A stretch of DNA of 49,434 nt, from positions 1 through 49,434 of the forward strand of contig CAZEFW010000056.1 of NCBI GenBank assembly GCA_964511535.1, written 5' to 3'. Positions 32,425-40,478 of this stretch are shown piece by piece. Below the pieces are notes generated by a model. That model searched no databases and was not told the origin of the DNA. It saw only the letters and a program-made list of their open reading frames with translations. The stretch comes from CAZCFB01 sp964511535. GTDB taxonomy: Bacteria > Myxococcota_A > Polyangia > GCA-2747355 > CAZCFB01. The position numbers and the translations under genes were made by a program. Every line of letters starts with the position of its first letter. The stretch's first letter is position 1.

Positions 32425-33840
32425 ATGCGGCTGCGCTGCATGTACACCATGGTCCTGGGAGCCCTGCTGCTGTGCGGCGGCTGCAGCGAGGAGTGCGCCA
32501 GCGAGCTGCCGGCCATCCGGCTGGAGGTCCAGCTTGCGGGCGGCGTGGACGGCGCCGCCCTGGCCAAGCTCGTGATCCGCCTCGAGGCCGGGGGCAAGAC
32601 CCGCGTCAAGGAGGCGGCGCTCAACGGCGCGCTGGCCGACGGGCAGACCTCCATCGAGCTGGTGCTCGGCAGCTTCGCCGGCCAGGGGTACAGCGGCACC
32701 CTGGAGGTGCGCGCCAGGACCAGCGCGGGCAAGGTGGCAGCCTCGGCCCGGGTCGCCGTCGCGGGCGCGGGCGATGCGTGCAACGTGGTGAACATTACCC
32801 TGGCCAGCGGGGATCTGGGCGACGGTGGACCGCCGCAGCCCGACGTCGCTGTCAGCGACGGTCCGGGGCCGGATCGGGGCAAGCCGAAGCTGGACAGGGG
32901 CAAGCCGAAGCTGGACAAGGGCAAGCCGAAGCTGGACAGGGGCAAGCCGAAGCTGGACAAGGGCAAGCCGAAGCTGGACAAGGGCACGCCGAAGCCGGAC
33001 AAGGGCAAGCCGAAGCCGGACCAGAAGCTCGGGGTCTGCGTTGGCAAGGCGGACGGCACCGCCTGCCCCTACGGCAAGTGCCTCAACTCGGTGTGCTGCA
33101 CCGGCTGCGTAAAGGGCAAGAGCTGCCTCACTGGCACGTCGTCCACTTCGTGCGGCAAGGGGGGCGTGACCTGCTCCACCTGCACCACCTCCAACCCCTG
33201 CATGAGCCCCAAGTGCGCCTCAACCGGCAAGTGCACCCAGATGGTCAAGCCGATCGGGTCGACCTGCAGCGGCGGCAAGTGCGCCAACGGCACCTGCTGC
33301 AAGGGGTGCATCACCTCATCGGGCGGGTGCAGCACCGGCAGCGCCATCAGCAGCTGCGGCAAGGGCGGCGTGGCCTGCAAGACCTGCAAGGCCAACTCCG
33401 AGTGTAACGATCCCATCTGCTCCAGCTCCGGCTCCTGCGGCGCCTCCACGAGCCCCAACGGCAAGACTTGCTCCACGGGCAAGTGCTACAAGGGCACCTG
33501 CTGCAGCGGCTGCGTGGGCAACTACACATGCCAGTCCGGCACCTCCACCTCCTACTGCGGCAAGGGGGGCAACTCCTGCAAGAAATGCACGACTACCAAG
33601 GAGTGCCGCAAGGCGGTCTGCTACAAGCAGGGGTGCACCACAAGCGCGGCCCCGAACGGGACCTCCTGCTCCGAGGGCAAGTGTCAGACCGGCATCTGCA
33701 AGTGCGGCTCGTCGTCGGACTGCAAGTCCTCCAAGATGGGCCTGGTGTGCTTCACCATCAGCGGAAGGTGCGGCTGTAAGTCGAGCAATGATTGCCTGTA
33801 CAACAGGAAGTGCAACACCAAGAAGGGGTACTGCTACTGA
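32425..33840 (+). CDS. Cys-rich repeat lipoprotein
   Basis: A 471-aa protein starting at ATG 32425, 6 nt after GGAGGGG. A signal peptide with a Cys-ending box (LLLCGGC) precedes a beta domain (~25-140). Residues ~152-200 are seven copies of a Gly-Lys-Pro-Lys-Leu-Asp-Arg/Lys heptapeptide, encoded by a 21-bp tandem repeat. Residues ~212-425 hold three ~66-aa Cys-rich units plus a partial (TCSGGKCANGTCCKGC and SCGKGGVACKTCK) and end with two CxCxSxxDC turns. It is probably a surface or adhesion protein with dense disulphides. It follows the TPR/PEGA gene and converges with vgrG, 6 nt away. Function is not recognised. Confidence 0.7.
   Translation: MRLRCMYTMVLGALLLCGGCSEECASELPAIRLEVQLAGGVDGAALAKLVIRLEAGGKTRVKEAALNGALADGQTSIELVLGSFAGQGYSGTLEVRARTSAGKVAASARVAVAGAGDACNVVNITLASGDLGDGGPPQPDVAVSDGPGPDRGKPKLDRGKPKLDKGKPKLDRGKPKLDKGKPKLDKGTPKPDKGKPKPDQKLGVCVGKADGTACPYGKCLNSVCCTGCVKGKSCLTGTSSTSCGKGGVTCSTCTTSNPCMSPKCASTGKCTQMVKPIGSTCSGGKCANGTCCKGCITSSGGCSTGSAISSCGKGGVACKTCKANSECNDPICSSSGSCGASTSPNGKTCSTGKCYKGTCCSGCVGNYTCQSGTSTSYCGKGGNSCKKCTTTKECRKAVCYKQGCTTSAAPNGTSCSEGKCQTGICKCGSSSDCKSSKMGLVCFTISGRCGCKSSNDCLYNRKCNTKKGYCY
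32878..33024 (+). repeat. 21-bp tandem repeat (GKPKLDR/K x7)
   Basis: Seven contiguous 21-bp units, starting at the GGC of 32878, encode GKPKLDR, GKPKLDK and close variants. The DNA copies are almost identical, which indicates recent expansion and possible length variation. Confidence 0.88.
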
Positions 33841-33846
33841 GGACGA

Positions 33847-36024
33847 TCAGGTGTTCAGCTTGATCAGCGTGCCGCTGATCTGAACCCCGCTGCTCTTGAG
33901 GTTGGCCGTGCTGCCGCCGCCGTCCACCTCCACCGTGGTGCTGCCGGTGATGCGCACCGTGCCGCTGCTGATGGTGATGTTTCCGCCGGTGATCTCCACC
34001 TTGTCGTCGTTGACATGCACCAGCACCTTCTCGCCGGCGGTGAGCTCGATCTTGGGCGCGCTGACCCACACCGACTCGCCCCCCTTGGCCTTGACCTTGG
34101 GGTGGCCGAAGATGTTGACCCCAACGGTGCCCCGCCCCTGGACATCCACCCCGGTGGTGTCGCCGCTGTTGCCCGTGACGGAGACCCCCTTGCCCTTGCC
34201 CACGATCTGCACGCCCTTGGTCTTGCCCAGCACGCTGACGTTGAGCTTGGCCGTCTGCGTGATCTTGCCCAGGTCCGTGTCGAGGGTGTAGTCGCCGGTC
34301 TCGACCTTCACCGCGCGGTTCTTGGTCTGCACGGTGAGGCCAGCGCCCGCCTTGACCTTGGTGGTGCGGCTGCCGGTCTCCACGGTCACCTCGTCATTAC
34401 CCGACTGGATGGTGGCCGTCCGATCGTTCTTAACGGTGCGGGACTGGTCATGCCCCACCGTGGTGGAGTGGTCGTTGCGCACCACCTCGGTCTGGTTGCG
34501 CTGGGCGTGGGTGTAGATCTCCTCGGCGTTCTTCTGGTCCTCGAACCGGATCTCGTTGAAGCCGCCGCCCCCCGGGGTGGAGCGCGACTTGATGGTGGAG
34601 CGGGTCTGCTGGGCCGGCAGGTCCAGCGGCGGCGGGTTCTGCACGTGGTAGACGCTGCCCGTGATGAGCGGACGGTCCGGGTCGCCCTCGAGGAACTCCA
34701 CCACCACCTCGTTGCCGATGCGGGGGGTCCAGACGAAGCCGTACCCGTCGCCGGCCCATGGCTGGGCCACGCGCACCCAGCAAGAGCTCTGCTGATCGTT
34801 CTGGCCCAGGCGATCCCAGTGGAACTGCACCTTCACCTGGCCCTGCTCGTTGGTGTGGATCTCCTGGCCCGCCGGCCCCACCACCACCGCTGTCTGGCTA
34901 CCCATCACCCGGGTCTGCACCGGCGCCTGCTGCGGGCGGAACGGCACCTCGGCCGGGATGTAGGTGAAGCTGTTGGAGTAGTCGCACACCGCGCTGACCC
35001 GCCCCTCGTCCAGGTCGGTGACCGTGGCGCCGTCGCTGGTGATGCGGGTCACCAGGTACTCCTGGTCGTTGAGCGATGTCTGGTGGTGGCCGCTCAGGGT
35101 GAAGGTGTAGCCCGGGATCAGCCGCACGCAGTCGCTGCTGGCGTGGCCCCCCCGGCGCAGCGCCTCGTTGGCCTCCTGGCGGACCTGGCTCAGGTTCTGC
35201 CCCTGCTCGGGCGCGGCGTAGACGCCGGGGTAGTCGTACACCTCCAGCTCGGCCTCTCCCTCGCCGCTCTCGTGCTCGGACGAGAAGTCCACCTGGGGCA
35301 TCTGGAAGTTGTAGTCCTGCAGCGCCACCTTGCCTGGCACCACCTGCTCCGCGTAGCTCATCTGGTGGATCCGCTCACGGCTGGCGGAGCCGGAGTCGGG
35401 CGCGCCGAACGGCACCGTCCCCTCGCCGGGGATCTCCTCGTGCACGGTGCGGTCGTTTGAGATCACCATCTCGTGGCTGGAGTCGGTGTGCTGGAAGAAG
35501 AAGAAGTAGCCCTCCTCGGCCAGCAGGCGGCTGACGAAGTTCCAGTCGGTCTCGCGATACTGCACGCAATACTCGCGCTCGGGCGGGTCCTGGTTGCCGC
35601 GGCAGCGGAAGCGGTGGGTCACCTGGTGCTGCTGTAGCACCCGGGTCACCACGTCCTTCATGGTCATGTTCTGGTAGATGCGGCAGTCGATCCGGTTCTC
35701 CATGCGGAACGCCCGCGGCTCCAGGATGGCGTCGTACAGGGTGAAGGTGCGGCCCCGTCGCTGCTGCTGGAAATGTGACACCAGCCCGTGGACATACCGC
35801 GTGTCGTCCTGCCGCGTGATGCTGAGCAGGGCGGGTTGCCCGACTATCTGCGTGAAGTCGAGGTCAGCCTCCCTGCACGCCAGATCGATGTTGTAGGAGA
35901 AGAGGGTGGAGAGCCGCTCGGAGCCATGAAACTCCAACACGTTCAGCTCCTGCTCCAGCCCCTCCACCGTGAAGGTGACCTGCACTTCAAACTGCCCGGC
36001 GCTCGACGACGAACCGTTGCTCAT
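33847..36024 (-). CDS. vgrG: Type VI secretion tip protein VgrG
   Basis: A 725-aa VgrG. ATG 36024 is chosen because GAGGAGGG is 7-10 nt upstream. Order: the gp27-like phage-baseplate region (~1-340: GSERLSTLFSYNIDLAC and EEGYFFFFQH), then the gp5-like OB domain (~370-470: VKVQFHWDR and SCWVRVAQPWAGDGYG, the classic VgrG signature), then a long C-terminal beta-helix (~490-725) with repeating Val/Thr/Gly strands (NDEVTVETGSRTTKVKAG). It should form the puncturing trimer of a T6SS tube. No other T6SS structural gene is in the window. The zincin gene ends 19 nt upstream, marking it as a likely cargo. Confidence 0.92.
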   Translation of the reverse strand: MSNGSSSSAGQFEVQVTFTVEGLEQELNVLEFHGSERLSTLFSYNIDLACREADLDFTQIVGQPALLSITRQDDTRYVHGLVSHFQQQRRGRTFTLYDAILEPRAFRMENRIDCRIYQNMTMKDVVTRVLQQHQVTHRFRCRGNQDPPEREYCVQYRETDWNFVSRLLAEEGYFFFFQHTDSSHEMVISNDRTVHEEIPGEGTVPFGAPDSGSASRERIHQMSYAEQVVPGKVALQDYNFQMPQVDFSSEHESGEGEAELEVYDYPGVYAAPEQGQNLSQVRQEANEALRRGGHASSDCVRLIPGYTFTLSGHHQTSLNDQEYLVTRITSDGATVTDLDEGRVSAVCDYSNSFTYIPAEVPFRPQQAPVQTRVMGSQTAVVVGPAGQEIHTNEQGQVKVQFHWDRLGQNDQQSSCWVRVAQPWAGDGYGFVWTPRIGNEVVVEFLEGDPDRPLITGSVYHVQNPPPLDLPAQQTRSTIKSRSTPGGGGFNEIRFEDQKNAEEIYTHAQRNQTEVVRNDHSTTVGHDQSRTVKNDRTATIQSGNDEVTVETGSRTTKVKAGAGLTVQTKNRAVKVETGDYTLDTDLGKITQTAKLNVSVLGKTKGVQIVGKGKGVSVTGNSGDTTGVDVQGRGTVGVNIFGHPKVKAKGGESVWVSAPKIELTAGEKVLVHVNDDKVEITGGNITISSGTVRITGSTTVEVDGGGSTANLKSSGVQISGTLIKLNT

Positions 36025-36043
36025 CCACACCCTCCTCGAGTTG

Positions 36044-36952
36044 TCACCGCGTACATGCCCGATCGTATTCGCGAACCCTTGGCCCCTCGGGCTCCTGCAG
36101 CGCGCGGTACCTGGCGTCGCTGCGGAACGCCGCTGGCCTGTCTCCCGATACATAGTAGCTGAAATTTCCGGTGGACGCGGTCCTGCCGCGCAGCATCCAG
36201 GTGGTCATGTTCATCACGCCGCGGAAGATCTCGTAGTCGGTGCGGCGCACGTACCCGCCAGCGCCCATGACCATCCGCCCGTCGCCGCCGCTGTCCTCGT
36301 AGCACTCGCCGGGCAGCGGATCCGGCGTGGCCCGCGGGGCGCAGACGTTCTCCTGATTTGGGTTGCCGGAGCGCTGTATGCGCGCGTCCTCGCGCACCTG
36401 CCCCGGGTGGCGAAGCCCCAAAGCGTGCCCAACCTCGTGCACCGCGGCCACCTGCAGGGGCCCGCTGCCGCCGGTTCGATCGGCCTGCAGGTCGTCGACG
36501 GAGATGATGATGGCGTTGTTGTGATATGTGGAGAAGTCGCTGGCGATGCCGACGACCCGCACGGGGTGCGAGTGCACGCTGGAGCCCACCGGCGGGTGGC
36601 GCGCCACATCTCTTATCCGCAGCGTCACGTCCACGGGCTGCGGCGCCCAGCGGCAGATGTTGGCCGACTCGCACAGCGTCCCGCGGGTCCCGTCCCGTGG
36701 CCGCAGCAGCCACTTGTGGCTCCACCCCGCGTCCACCGCGCGGGCGAAGTCACGCTTGAAGTCGTTCTGCTCCGGGCGGGTCCACGGCCGGGTGACGAAC
36801 GAGTCGCCGGAAGAGCGCCCCTCATCTTCGCGCTCGGTGAACAGCTCGTATCGTACGTGCAGGTCCACGGTGAGGCGCCAGGGCGAGCCGGTGTCGTGCA
36901 ACCGCACGTCCCGCCGCCTGCCGAGGATCCTGGCCACCGCCGTGAGCGTCAT
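36044..36952 (-). CDS. Matrixin-like zinc metalloprotease, VgrG-linked
   Basis: A 302-aa protein beginning at ATG 36952 after GAGGAGGGGAG. It carries a full M10-type zinc motif HEVGHALGLRH (172-182; ligands H172, H176, H182 with catalytic E173) and a likely Met-turn at GRMVMGAGG (M227/M229). No signal peptide is present, so it would stay cytoplasmic unless loaded on a secretion machine. It is placed between the HD-GYP-like gene and vgrG, with a gap of 19 nt to vgrG. That makes it a plausible T6SS effector delivered by the adjacent VgrG. No obvious immunity gene accompanies it. The N-terminal ~150 residues are not recognised. Confidence 0.72.
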   Translation of the reverse strand: MTLTAVARILGRRRDVRLHDTGSPWRLTVDLHVRYELFTEREDEGRSSGDSFVTRPWTRPEQNDFKRDFARAVDAGWSHKWLLRPRDGTRGTLCESANICRWAPQPVDVTLRIRDVARHPPVGSSVHSHPVRVVGIASDFSTYHNNAIIISVDDLQADRTGGSGPLQVAAVHEVGHALGLRHPGQVREDARIQRSGNPNQENVCAPRATPDPLPGECYEDSGGDGRMVMGAGGYVRRTDYEIFRGVMNMTTWMLRGRTASTGNFSYYVSGDRPAAFRSDARYRALQEPEGPRVREYDRACTR

Positions 36953-36975
36953 CTCTCCCCTCCTCGAGGCGTCGT

Positions 36976-38424
36976 CTAGAGCCCCAGGCACCCCGCCAGG
37001 TTGAGCCCTATCTTGTCGGGATCCGCGTGGGCCAGGATCTTCTTGTCGGCCTCTTCCTTCAGGTCCACCTCCGGCCCGGTCACCGGCTGATTCTCCGGGG
37101 AGAGCACCACCCGCACCACCGGGCGGTCTGGCAGCCCCAGGTTCTGCCGCGTCACCAGCGCCACCTCGCCGCTCTCGAGGTGCACCGCCGAGCCGCTCGG
37201 GTAGGCCCCTACCGTCTCCAGGAACAGCTTGAGCATCGGCAGCCCGAACCGGTCCGACTGCTTCTCCAGCATGTGCATCACGGCCAGGTGCGGCGCGAGG
37301 GCCTTCTTCTCCGGGCGCTGCCAGGTGAGCGTGTCGAAGGCGTCGCAGACCGAGATGAGGCGCCCGAGCGAGGAGATGGCAGAGTGATCTCCGCCCTTGT
37401 CTTTGCCGTACAGGTCCCTGCGCGTGAACTCCAGCTGCGACTCGAACAGCACCACGAGCCGCCCCATGGCGTCCTCGGACAGGTTGCCGGTGCTGATGAG
37501 GTTCCGCACCGAGTTGAGCCAGTGGGCAGCCACCTTGGCCTTGTCTTCGGGCGTCGCACGCTCCGGGTGCTCGAGGCTGTTGAGGGTTGCCGCCTTGAGG
37601 CCCACCTTCGGCAGGTCGTGCACAATGGCGGCCACCGCCAGGGCCATCAGGTCGCTGCGCTGCAAGCCGAGCCGCATGCCGAGGGTCAGGACCAGCATGG
37701 CGGTGTTCACCTGGTGCGCGGCCAGCGACGGCCTCACCGCGCCGCAGCGGCTCAGGCTGATCAGCATGCCCTCGTAGACCTCCATGTGATCCACCGCCGC
37801 CTGCACCGCCTGCTTGATCTGCAGCACCGGCGTCGGCTCCCCGGCCTTGAGCCGCCGGATCAGCTGTTCGGTGAGGGTGACAAGCACGCAGTAGATCCGG
37901 GCCGCCACCTCGTGCACCGGCAGCGCGTCCTTGCCTGCTTCATCGTCGCCCACCACCTCGCGGACGGTAATGCCGCCCCAGGCGTTTTCGAACAGGGAGT
38001 CCGCGGTGCCCGGGTCGTTCAGGCGGTCCATGACCTTGCCGGAGAACTCGGTCAACCCCTCCAGGGTCAGGTCTGGCGGGAAGCTCACCTCGTCGATGCC
38101 CAGGCGGTGCCACAGCTTCTTGAGCTGCTGCGCCTTCTGGTAGTGGCTGAAGTCCATGCGGACCAGCTGGTGGTTCAGGAAGAAGCTGTACCCCGACAGG
38201 GTGAGGATCACCTGATCCCCGCCGGCGCCGAGCTCCTCCACCTTGGCGTGCATGTCCCTGAGCACGCGCTGGACCAGCTCGTTGTTCATGTCGTACAGCC
38301 GGCCCACCTGATCGAGGGCGCAGAAGCCCATGATGACCCCTACGGCCTGCTCGAGCCGCTCGTTGGAGAGATCCTCTCCGCCCGGCCCGACGGCCTGCTC
38401 CTGGTCCCTGGGGGCGTCGCTCAT
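36976..38424 (-). CDS. Degenerate HD-GYP / HD-domain protein
   Basis: A 482-aa cytoplasmic protein. Residues ~225-390 have the HD fold of HD-GYP phosphodiesterases, with H237, the HD pair H269-D270 in AAIVHDLPKVGL, and SVCDAFDTLTWQRP near the end. The GYP signature is missing, so cyclic-di-GMP hydrolysis may be lost or altered. The N-terminal ~190 residues (GFCALDQVGRLYDMNNELVQ) are an unrecognised helical region. The start ATG overlaps the stop of the HEAT-like gene by 4 nt, so the two are coupled. Such paired HEAT/HD genes may form a signalling module. Confidence 0.7.
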   Translation of the reverse strand: MSDAPRDQEQAVGPGGEDLSNERLEQAVGVIMGFCALDQVGRLYDMNNELVQRVLRDMHAKVEELGAGGDQVILTLSGYSFFLNHQLVRMDFSHYQKAQQLKKLWHRLGIDEVSFPPDLTLEGLTEFSGKVMDRLNDPGTADSLFENAWGGITVREVVGDDEAGKDALPVHEVAARIYCVLVTLTEQLIRRLKAGEPTPVLQIKQAVQAAVDHMEVYEGMLISLSRCGAVRPSLAAHQVNTAMLVLTLGMRLGLQRSDLMALAVAAIVHDLPKVGLKAATLNSLEHPERATPEDKAKVAAHWLNSVRNLISTGNLSEDAMGRLVVLFESQLEFTRRDLYGKDKGGDHSAISSLGRLISVCDAFDTLTWQRPEKKALAPHLAVMHMLEKQSDRFGLPMLKLFLETVGAYPSGSAVHLESGEVALVTRQNLGLPDRPVVRVVLSPENQPVTGPEVDLKEEADKKILAHADPDKIGLNLAGCLGL

Positions 38425-40385
38425 TTGTCACCTCCGCCCTTGGACTTCTTCTGCTGGGCCTCCAGGCGCTCCTTCTCCAGCGCCTCGAGCATCGACTCCA
38501 GGCTGGCCCGCGTCGCCCGGGGCGGGCTGCGGTCCAGGGTCTGCCGGCAAATGAGCCGCGCCCGCACGCCGCCCACCTTCTTCAAGGCGTCCAGGATCTT
38601 TTCACGGTGCTCCTCGATGCCGCGCCGCCGGAACAGGTTGCCCGCCGCGAGGCCCTCCACCAGGTACTGGTCCACCTTGGCGCCGCCCCAGCGGGTCAGC
38701 AGGAAGAGCACCCGATCGCTCACCTCGGGCGTCCACCCCTTGGCACCGCCAGTGGTCATGGCCCGCAGGATGGTGGCGCCCTCGCGGCAGCGGGGCAGGC
38801 TCTCCAGCAGCTCGAGCGACAGGTCCTGCAGCTCCTTAAGGCCAGAGCCGAGGTTGGTCGAGAGCACGGCCACCATGGCGTCGTCGACCTGGTCCGCCAG
38901 CACCTTGACTGCGGCCAGCCGCACCTGGGTCGACTTGTGGCGGGCGGCCTCCATCAGCGCCGAGCGGGCGCCCGACGTGGCGCGGCTCGGCCGGAGGCTC
39001 TCGATGGCCTCCAGCGCCTCGTCCTGAGAGCCGCTGGTGAGGCTGATGGAGTGCAGCTCGCTCAGGTCCGCCTCGCGCCGCTCCAGCAGATCGATGAGCC
39101 GGGTGCGGGCCCCGCCGGGCGACATGCTCGCCGCCAGAGAGACCAGCTTGCCGTCCGCCTCCGCCGGCAGCAGCGCGAAGAAAATCGTCACCTTCTCCAT
39201 GACGTCGGTGGTGCAGCGCTGCAGGTCCCGCTCCAGCCGATACAGCTTGTCGCCCGCCGCGTAACCCTTCAGCGCGGCGGCGAAGATCCGCCCGGTCTTG
39301 ACCAGCTCCGGCGTCGGCTTCTCCTTGCGCCCCGGTATCTCCAGGTACGGGGCCATGGCCCTGCAGGCGGCCTGCAACATGTCCCAGTTCTTGCCGTGCA
39401 ACAGCTCCTCGAGGGCCCGGGCGAACTGGCCGGCGTAATCGGCAAGCTGTGCGTCGTTGGCGCCGCCTCCCAGGCGCGCCATGAGGGTCATGGCCCGCTT
39501 CCAGGTGTCGCTGCGCATCTGCAGGAGCTCGTCGTCGAGGTTGCCGCGCCACTCCGCGGTGTTCAGGCCGCGAAGGTCCTTGAGCCGCCGCTCCTTCTGC
39601 ACGTTGGCCACCGCGAGAGCGTCCGGGTTCGGCCGCTTGATGGCCCCCCTGTCGCCGCCCTCCGCGAGGTCGGGGAAGGGTGGGCGGTCCATGTTGATGC
39701 GCAGCTGCTCCAGCTCGGTCCGGGCGTCGCGCTCGCTCAGCATGCTCACGCCAGCGGACATCACGCCCTCCATGAACATGTCCACGGCGCGGTACTTCAC
39801 GTGGGCCAGGTCCAGCTCCCACAGCAGGGTCACGGCGTTGTACTCGGCCTCCCCCTCGGAGCGAGCGGCGAACACCTTCATCAGCGCCTCGAACTCCTCG
39901 CTCTCCATGCCGGGCTGGAGGGAGAGCCTGCGCAGCCCATCGCGGAACAGCGGGAAGCTGAGCCCGCTCTTGTCCTCGTCGGTGCTGTAGACCGGCTCGT
40001 CGTCCACCAGGAGCTGGAACGGAGTCACCGCGAGGGTCACCTCGCCGAACCGATCCAGCACGGCCATCAGGTGCCGCTCGGCCTCGCCCCGAACCCGCTC
40101 GTAGTTCTCGCCCTTGCCCTCGTAGAAGGTCTGCATCTTGAGCGCCTTCTCCAGGGTGTACAGGGCCGTCTCCAGGGATGTCACCAGGGCCGTGGTGGCC
40201 GGCGCGGCGGCGCTGACATCGGAGTCGCCGGCCTCGAACAGGCGCTCCTGCGGAGCGGGCGTGGACTCGATATCGTCGAAGTCGAACGTCCCGGGGGCGG
40301 GGCCGGCGCGCACCTTGCGCAGCTCCATCTTGCCCAGGGTGCCGTCGGTGCTGCCCCCCGATCCCTTGCGGCCAGGCGGGCTCAA
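38421..40385 (-). CDS. HEAT-repeat-like large helical protein
   Basis: The likely start is TTG 40385, preceded by AGGGGGA at 6 nt, giving 654 aa; ATG 40328 is an alternative, and the longer frame to 40448 would precede a candidate promoter. The protein is mainly helical. Residues toward the C-terminus (~480-600) show HEAT-like pairs (LMEAARHKSTQVRLAAVKVL and ELQDLSLELLESLPRC). The N-terminal part has an HDxxL-like FGEVTLAVTPFQLLVDDEPVY segment also found in the HD gene that follows, which hints at a shared domain. No signal peptide or membrane segment is seen. It is likely a scaffold for the neighbouring HD-GYP-like protein. Confidence 0.62.
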   Translation of the reverse strand: MSPPGRKGSGGSTDGTLGKMELRKVRAGPAPGTFDFDDIESTPAPQERLFEAGDSDVSAAAPATTALVTSLETALYTLEKALKMQTFYEGKGENYERVRGEAERHLMAVLDRFGEVTLAVTPFQLLVDDEPVYSTDEDKSGLSFPLFRDGLRRLSLQPGMESEEFEALMKVFAARSEGEAEYNAVTLLWELDLAHVKYRAVDMFMEGVMSAGVSMLSERDARTELEQLRINMDRPPFPDLAEGGDRGAIKRPNPDALAVANVQKERRLKDLRGLNTAEWRGNLDDELLQMRSDTWKRAMTLMARLGGGANDAQLADYAGQFARALEELLHGKNWDMLQAACRAMAPYLEIPGRKEKPTPELVKTGRIFAAALKGYAAGDKLYRLERDLQRCTTDVMEKVTIFFALLPAEADGKLVSLAASMSPGGARTRLIDLLERREADLSELHSISLTSGSQDEALEAIESLRPSRATSGARSALMEAARHKSTQVRLAAVKVLADQVDDAMVAVLSTNLGSGLKELQDLSLELLESLPRCREGATILRAMTTGGAKGWTPEVSDRVLFLLTRWGGAKVDQYLVEGLAAGNLFRRRGIEEHREKILDALKKVGGVRARLICRQTLDRSPPRATRASLESMLEALEKERLEAQQKKSKGGGDK

Positions 40386-40424
40386 GGGGTCCCCCTGCTC
40401 TGAGGTGTCGCCGCCATGGCGGGT

Positions 40425-40430
40425 AGCATA
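40425..40430 (-). promoter_or_regulatory. Candidate -10 box for the HEAT/HD/protease/vgrG unit
   Basis: TATGCT on the minus strand lies 39 nt before the TTG start at 40385. It would exclude the longer start at 40448. No convincing -35 is seen. Confidence 0.35.
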
Positions 40431-40478
40431 CCAGACCAGCGCCCCCAAAAAGGGTCAGGCGCGCTACACAAACTCAGA

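Noticed and set aside
33847..40385. Complete type VI secretion locus
   Set aside because: Only VgrG is recognised; no TssB/C, TssJ-M, ClpV or Hcp is present in the window, so no T6SS cluster is claimed.
40386..40448. Longer N-terminus for the HEAT-like protein (TTG 40448)
   Set aside because: That start lies upstream of the candidate -10 TATGCT, lacks a ribosome binding site and reads through low-conservation sequence.
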